A DNA stretch of 10,420 bases from Candidatus Izemoplasma sp. (GTDB taxonomy: Bacteria > Bacillota_I > Bacilli_A > Izemoplasmatales > Izemoplasmataceae). Numbering within the stretch: the stretch's first letter is position 1; the number at the start of each line of letters is the position of its first letter. The stretch spans positions 1 to 10,420 of the forward strand of contig JAOZSP010000038.1 of assembly GCA_029939615.1 (NCBI GenBank), read 5' to 3'. Shown here piece by piece: positions 5,968 through 10,420 of this stretch. A program made the translations under genes and the position numbers. The notes beneath the pieces were generated by a model, which made no database searches, was not told the DNA's origin, and worked only from the letters and a program-made list of their open reading frames with translations.

Positions 5968-6663
5968 ATGAAGACATCTGTTGTTATGAATAGGGTTAAT
6001 AGAATATTTATTGGATCTATATTGTGGGGTATTTTTTATCTCAATATTTTTTATAGCGTTTTTAATTGGAATAATACATTGTTTGGAGAACTTTTTACTG
6101 GTAGTTACTCTTATGCAATTATTTATTCAATTAAGGCCGTTTTTTTTATTGCAGTTTCTATTAATTTGTATTTAACAACTGTTGGAAAATCAAATGGAAT
6201 TATTAATTTGGGGAAAATCTTAAATGTTGTTATATTCACCAGCATGATTGTATTAGTAATACAATGGTTTATATTAATTAATAACTACGCGTTCCATTTC
6301 GGTCTCTTTGGATATATATTTGGTAATCCTAGCTATTCAAAATTATTAGATTTAACAGATGTAACAATTTTTGTCATATATACAATTGGAAATGTATTTG
6401 AATATATTTTTATAGCAGGTATTATTGTATATTTATATCAATTATACAAAATGAGTGTAACTCTTGATTTTATGTACTATGTAAGAATAGGTGTAATATT
6501 AATTATTTATTTAGCATGTTTAGGAATAACTATCAACGGATTTGACACCTTAACAATGGTGTTTTCTATAGGATATATTTTATGTGGCGTTTTTGTCTAT
6601 ATAAGAAGTAAATATAGTTTGGGGTTAATGTATTTATCAATTATTTTATTACTAATAATATAA
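5968..6663 (+). CDS. polytopic membrane protein of unknown function, first gene of the TerY-P operon
   Basis: 231 residues, starting at an ATG with GGAGG eight bases upstream. There are six or seven hydrophobic segments, at about 12-32, 48-70, 83-104, 133-157, 171-190, 193-212 and 217-231. The protein ends inside the last of these without a cytoplasmic tail. It is dominated by Ile, Phe, Tyr, Val and Leu, has few charges and no motif of a known enzyme, transporter or receptor that I recognise. It has its own promoter and lies 31 bp before the von Willebrand A gene with no terminator between, so it should be cotranscribed with the triad. A membrane sensor, anchor or effector partner of the kinase/phosphatase module is a reasonable guess from context only. 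Confidence 0.8.
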   Translation: MKTSVVMNRVNRIFIGSILWGIFYLNIFYSVFNWNNTLFGELFTGSYSYAIIYSIKAVFFIAVSINLYLTTVGKSNGIINLGKILNVVIFTSMIVLVIQWFILINNYAFHFGLFGYIFGNPSYSKLLDLTDVTIFVIYTIGNVFEYIFIAGIIVYLYQLYKMSVTLDFMYYVRIGVILIIYLACLGITINGFDTLTMVFSIGYILCGVFVYIRSKYSLGLMYLSIILLLII

Positions 6664-6694
6664 AAAAAATATAAGAACTGAAGGGAGTTTATTT

Positions 6695-7393
6695 ATGAGC
6701 GAATTACAAAATGATTTTGAATTTGAGAAAGAGGTTGTTGATGAAGCATTATTAGACAATCCAGAACCAAGATGTCCTGTCGTGTTATTACTTGATACCT
6801 CTTATTCTATGCAAGGTAATCCAATTAATCAATTAAGTGAAGGTGTTGGAGCATTGTATAATGCATTAAGAGATGATGATTTGGCTAGTGTAAGAGTAGA
6901 CCTTAGTGTTATATCTTTTGGGCAAACTGTTGCAGTATTACAAGATTTTGCTACAGTATCTGAAAGTGAAGCACCTAAATTGAAAGTAAATGGTATGACA
7001 CCTATGGGTGGAGCAATAGTCAAAGCGTTAAAAAACATTGAAAGTCGTAAAGGTGAATATCGTGATGCTGGTATATCTTATTATCGTCCTTGGATATTCC
7101 TAATTACAGATGGAGAACCAACTGACAATACCCAAGAAGCAAGTAGCATGCTTCAAAGTTCAATAAATGGAAAAAAAGTAATTTTCTTTGGAATTGGTGT
7201 TGAAAATGCTAATTTAGACAAAATGAAACAAATATCAGGGTCACCAGACAGAGTATTCAAATTAAACGGATTAAATTTTAAAGAACTATTCCAATGGGTT
7301 TCTTCTTCTTTAGCTAGTGTTTCTTCATCGCGTGTAGGCGATACATTAAAACTTGAAAAACCAAGTGATGATGTATTTGAATTTGAGGTTTAA
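6695..7393 (+). CDS. TerY-like von Willebrand A domain protein
   Basis: 232 residues, with AAGGGAG upstream of the ATG. The vWA domain spans about 27-210 and has a complete MIDAS metal site: DTSYS at 34-38 (D-x-S-x-S), Thr102 in GMTPMGGA, and Asp139 in ITDGEPTD. The stretch after DTSYSM (QGNPINQLSEGVGALYNAL) and the phrase PMGGAI are characteristic of the TerY/YegL group. The protein has no signal peptide or membrane segment, so it acts in the cytoplasm, probably as a metal-dependent binding partner or phosphorylation substrate of the kinase and phosphatase encoded next. A 22-residue tail after the domain ends in acidic residues. Relatives are E. coli YegL and TerY of tellurite-resistance-linked clusters. 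Its stop is followed by a second TAA and then by the phosphatase start. Confidence 0.88.
   Translation: MSELQNDFEFEKEVVDEALLDNPEPRCPVVLLLDTSYSMQGNPINQLSEGVGALYNALRDDDLASVRVDLSVISFGQTVAVLQDFATVSESEAPKLKVNGMTPMGGAIVKALKNIESRKGEYRDAGISYYRPWIFLITDGEPTDNTQEASSMLQSSINGKKVIFFGIGVENANLDKMKQISGSPDRVFKLNGLNFKELFQWVSSSLASVSSSRVGDTLKLEKPSDDVFEFEV
7385..7388 (+). promoter_or_regulatory. ribosome binding site for the TTG start of the phosphatase
   Basis: GAGG inside the last codons of the vWA gene, eight bases before TTG 7397. It supports the non-ATG start and suggests translational coupling of the two genes. Confidence 0.5.
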
Positions 7394-7396
7394 TAA

Positions 7397-8152
7397 TTGA
7401 TTAAAGCATACGGATCATCAGTTATAGGAACATCTCATATTGTGAGTAATAAACCATGTCATGACTCTCATTACTATCAATTATTTCATGATGAAAAAAG
7501 CATTGTAGCCTGCGTTAGTGATGGAATGGGAAGTGCAAGTCACGCTGAAATAGGTAGTGCACTTGCATCTAATTTTGTTGTTGATTATCTTGTTGATAAT
7601 ATTAAACTAGAAATGACTGATGAAGAAATAATCAATTGTTTAAAAGAGAGTTATATTAAAACTCATGAGAGACTTGAAGAAGAAGCAAAATTACTGGAGT
7701 TAAGTATTAAAGATTTAAATGCAACATTAATTGTGTTTCTTCATCTACCTGAGAATCGTCAATTTGGAGCACAAGTTGGGGATTGCACAGCGATTGGAAG
7801 AGATGAAGATAATATTTATAGCACCATCATTGAACAACAAAGAGGAGAATATGCTAATTTAACATTTAGTGTATGTAATATAGATAGTGTAATGAATGGA
7901 GAGTACTTTAAGATTAAAACTTTCCAACCCTATATAGCAATGATGAGTGATGGAATTGAAAGTTTTAGTATAAGTAGCTCTACTAATGAACCGAGTAAAT
8001 TGTTTTTTGAACCCTTTTTCAATGCATTTAATAATGAAAGATTTAGTGATGATATTGTGAGTGAATCACTAAAAAGATTTCTGTCCTCTGAAAGAGTAAA
8101 TAAAAAAACTGATGATGACAAAACATTATTATTAGTTCAAATAAAGGAATAA
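7397..8152 (+). CDS. PP2C-type serine/threonine phosphatase of the TerY-P triad
   Basis: 251 residues. PP2C motifs in order: Asp23 in CHDSH; VSDGMGSASHAE with Asp42 and Gly43, the first metal-binding pair; QVGDCTAIGR with Asp129; MMSDGIESF with Asp185; and DDDKT at 239-243 for the final Asp. These residues bind the two metals that activate water for dephosphorylation, so the enzyme should be active. It is the compact PP2C_2 type, as in E. coli YegK. The start is a TTG only three bases after the vWA stop, with GAGG eight bases upstream; the first Met codon inside would remove the Asp23 and Asp42 motifs. It lies directly before the kinase gene with no spacing and would reverse the kinase's phosphorylation of itself or of the vWA protein. 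Confidence 0.88.
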   Translation: MIKAYGSSVIGTSHIVSNKPCHDSHYYQLFHDEKSIVACVSDGMGSASHAEIGSALASNFVVDYLVDNIKLEMTDEEIINCLKESYIKTHERLEEEAKLLELSIKDLNATLIVFLHLPENRQFGAQVGDCTAIGRDEDNIYSTIIEQQRGEYANLTFSVCNIDSVMNGEYFKIKTFQPYIAMMSDGIESFSISSSTNEPSKLFFEPFFNAFNNERFSDDIVSESLKRFLSSERVNKKTDDDKTLLLVQIKE

Positions 8153-10420
8153 ATGAAAACATATTATCTAGATGATGGAAAACGAGTTCAAATTGATGAT
8201 TCAAAAGCTATTGGTACTGGTGGCGAAGGAAGCGTATATAAACTTAAAAATAATAGTAAAATATTAGTAAAAGTTTATAATAAACGAGCACTTGCTCGTA
8301 TGAGTAATATCGAAGACAAGATTAAAACAATGGTTAACAATAAACCAGCACTTTTAGAACACAAAGGCCTAACAATAATTGCTTGGCCACAAAGAGTAAT
8401 CTATAATGATTTAGGTAAATTTGTTGGTTATGTTATGAGCAGAGTTGGAGCTAAAAATAATTTATCCCATGTAATAACTCCGGGATTACAAAAAAAGAAA
8501 TTTCCAAATATTACTTGGTATGATAGATTAGTAATTGCTATTAATCTATCTTTAGTTACGTCTTTTATACATAAAAATAAATGTGTAATTGGAGATATAA
8601 ATACCAGTGATTTTTTCGTCTATCCAGGATTTGAAGTCGGTGTTGTTGACACCGATAGTTTTCAGATAATCAATAACTCTGAAATATACCATTGTAATGT
8701 ATTCACTCCAGACTATACACCACCAGAAGTAATTAGAGCCAAAAAGAATTCATCAGAAAGTGTATTAAGAACACCAGATAATGATAATTACGGGATTGCA
8801 GTTTTAATTTTTCAAATTTTAATGATGGGAGTTCATCCCTTTTCAGCAAGAATCAAAAATGTGATGGGGTTTGATGGAAATGCAATTAATTACTGTATGG
8901 AAAGAGAAATATTCCCTTACAGTAACCCAAATATCTCGATTATTCCTCCAAAAAATACTTTACCCTTTTCTTTTTTTCCACCAAATATTCAAAAATTATT
9001 TAAGAGTAGTTTCCAAAAACACAAGGCTAATATTCCTAGACCAACCACAGACGAGTGGGTTTCAGCATTGCGAGTATTAAAAGACAACCTTAAAAAATGT
9101 AAAAAAAATAAAGAACATTTTTATCCTAATCATTTTCAAAAATGTCCGCATTGCATCAGAGAAAAAACCAAAAACTATGATTTCCTTGTAAAACACTTTG
9201 GATCAATATCAACAAAATTGATAACATACAACTCTAATGGTAAAAAAGTCGTTGTAAATGAAGGGAAAGTTGTAAACAACTACATTTCAGGAGCAGTGTA
9301 TGCATTAAAGAACACAAATTATCAATTTATTAAAGTGAAAAATAGCATAATGAAAAAAATCGATGTTGAGGATAGGCTAAAATTCCTAAGTAAATTACAA
9401 GCATATCAACAACTAAAAAATTACTTTATTATCCCTGACAAACTAGTATATGAAAAAGACATATTTATTGGATATACCTTTAAAAAAACAGAAAAATTAT
9501 TTAAACTTTCAACATTTATCAAAAGTAACAAAATTAACAAAGTAAAAATTACCGACAAAACTAAAATCATTATTGCAAAAAATATTGCAAAAATGTTTAT
9601 AATGTTTGAAAAACATAATATAAATTGTGAATTTTCACAAATTTACTTAACTAAACATCTTAATCCAGTTATCCCGGATTTAGTATTTCTAGGTAATCCT
9701 GAGGGAACGCCTAAAAGAGTTCTATTCTCAAGAGAAGATTATCTACCCCAAGAGTATTATATGATGAAAGAATATAAATCATATACAGAAAAAATAAAAG
9801 TTGAAGCTGAAAAACTAAAAACTGAGAAAATCGAAAAAGAAAATGCAATAAAGGAAAAAAATAGAAAGATTAATGAATCCATAGAATCCAATGAAGATGC
9901 TGATGAAGACACAAAAGAAGAAAATATTGATCAAAAAAACAAAGAAACTCAAAACAAAGTGCCTGACCTAGCTGATTTTTCATTTGAAACATCATTTAAC
10001 AAACTTCCTCATGAGGTGAAAAACAGAAAAATAATCCCTCCTAGAATAACTGAATATGACTCCAACAGTATAAATTCAATTAGATTTAATTTAGGAGTGA
10101 TTTTACATCAAGTGGTATCAGGGTCACATCCATTCAACGGGTTATACAACAATTCAAGCAAAAATAACAGTTTTTTCATAAAAAACAATATATATTTACA
10201 TGAGAAGTCTACTCCTACTGCTGATATTGTTGAAAACACTAAATTAATGGAAGAATATCCTAATTACATACAAAAAATGAATAGAAACACATTTTTTGTA
10301 TCTAAACCAACAAAAATTAGAAGGCCAACAGCAAAAGAGTGGAGAAAATCACTTGATAAATTGAATGGTAGCCTAAGAAAATGTAGTGATAGTGACTATC
10401 ATTATTACCATAAGTCTTTT
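8153..10420 (+). CDS. YegI-like Ser/Thr kinase with tandem degenerate kinase half (3' end off window)
   Basis: The frame starts at an ATG on the base after the phosphatase stop, with AAAGGA four bases upstream. It stays open for 756 codons to the window edge, so the C-terminus is missing. Half 1 (1-334): glycine loop IGTGGEGSV (20-28), Lys40 in LVKVY, catalytic GDINTSD (Asp148), VVDTDSF (Asp166) as the DFG equivalent, TPDYTPPEV (185-193), a C-lobe with YGIAVLIFQILMMGVHPF, then a zinc-ribbon-like cluster Cys316, His322, His327 and CPHC (331-334). Half 2 (about 372-756) repeats the order: ISGAVYALK and IKVK, then NLGVILHQVVSGSHPF, RRPTAKEW, and Cys744, His750, His753. It has no glycine loop or catalytic Asp, so it is a pseudokinase. 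A charged, helix-prone insertion fills about 541-605. Relatives are E. coli YegI and COG4248 kinases. Confidence 0.85.
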   Translation, partial: MKTYYLDDGKRVQIDDSKAIGTGGEGSVYKLKNNSKILVKVYNKRALARMSNIEDKIKTMVNNKPALLEHKGLTIIAWPQRVIYNDLGKFVGYVMSRVGAKNNLSHVITPGLQKKKFPNITWYDRLVIAINLSLVTSFIHKNKCVIGDINTSDFFVYPGFEVGVVDTDSFQIINNSEIYHCNVFTPDYTPPEVIRAKKNSSESVLRTPDNDNYGIAVLIFQILMMGVHPFSARIKNVMGFDGNAINYCMEREIFPYSNPNISIIPPKNTLPFSFFPPNIQKLFKSSFQKHKANIPRPTTDEWVSALRVLKDNLKKCKKNKEHFYPNHFQKCPHCIREKTKNYDFLVKHFGSISTKLITYNSNGKKVVVNEGKVVNNYISGAVYALKNTNYQFIKVKNSIMKKIDVEDRLKFLSKLQAYQQLKNYFIIPDKLVYEKDIFIGYTFKKTEKLFKLSTFIKSNKINKVKITDKTKIIIAKNIAKMFIMFEKHNINCEFSQIYLTKHLNPVIPDLVFLGNPEGTPKRVLFSREDYLPQEYYMMKEYKSYTEKIKVEAEKLKTEKIEKENAIKEKNRKINESIESNEDADEDTKEENIDQKNKETQNKVPDLADFSFETSFNKLPHEVKNRKIIPPRITEYDSNSINSIRFNLGVILHQVVSGSHPFNGLYNNSSKNNSFFIKNNIYLHEKSTPTADIVENTKLMEEYPNYIQKMNRNTFFVSKPTKIRRPTAKEWRKSLDKLNGSLRKCSDSDYHYYHKSF

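Noticed and set aside
8871..9080. Open frame of 69 codons in another frame of the kinase gene
   Set aside because: It overlaps the kinase lobe and zinc cluster, which continue unbroken in the main frame.
1..10420. Mycoplasma/Spiroplasma genetic code (TGA as Trp)
   Set aside because: All tryptophans in the supported genes are TGG and no gene contains an in-frame TGA, including the 756-codon kinase frame.
1..10420. CRISPR array, insertion sequence, tRNA or rRNA genes
   Set aside because: No regularly spaced repeats with unique spacers, no transposase frame or terminal inverted repeats, and no recognisable tRNA or rRNA sequence were seen.

Overview
The window is AT-rich, uses dense short-gap operons, strong AGGAGG-type ribosome binding sites and TGG for tryptophan throughout (no in-frame TGA in any gene), and ends its genes with TAA or TAG. 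Together with a SipW-type surface-protein locus, a GEMM/c-di-GMP-type riboswitch and a YwaF-family protein, this points to a low-GC Bacillota or Mycoplasmatota relative that uses the standard bacterial code (Acholeplasma, Haloplasma or Izemoplasma-like, or a low-GC Firmicute). Species-level placement cannot be made from the sequence.

Region 1 (1-1800, minus strand) is a surface-protein operon. A near-consensus promoter is followed at once by a c-di-GMP-I (GEMM)-like aptamer whose 3' side overlaps an intrinsic terminator. Behind it come a small TasA/camelysin-like secreted protein with a SipW-type signal peptide, a second secreted protein of the same export class, and the start of a SipW-type signal peptidase I. 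The peptidase reading frame carries an in-frame TAA just before the catalytic serine, so it looks broken. Two perfect 11-bp tandem repeats lie just upstream of the -35 box.

Region 2 (about 1800-2092) holds no gene that I can support.

Region 3 (2093-4607, minus strand) is a three-gene membrane operon: a YwaF/TMEM164-family protein, an Lgt-like protein that lacks key catalytic residues of classical Lgt, and a CAAX/CPBP intramembrane protease. A strong hairpin lies in its leader.

Region 4 (4683-5777, minus strand) is a membrane-anchored diguanylate cyclase with an intact GGEEF active site and an RxxD inhibitory site. Its product, c-di-GMP, is the likely ligand of the riboswitch in region 1, so signal synthesis and a predicted signal-controlled output lie within 4 kb.

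Region 5 (5854-10420, plus strand) diverges from the cyclase across a regulatory gap with 2.5 copies of another 11-bp repeat. It encodes a polytopic membrane protein of unknown function, a TerY-like von Willebrand A protein, a PP2C-type phosphatase and a large YegI-like Ser/Thr kinase that runs open off the window end. The last three form the 'TerY-P' triad (compare E. coli yegL, yegK, yegI). The kinase is unusual: a catalytic kinase domain plus zinc-binding Cys/His cluster is followed by a second, degenerate copy of the same arrangement, interrupted by a charged insertion. This region is the best candidate for an under-described system.
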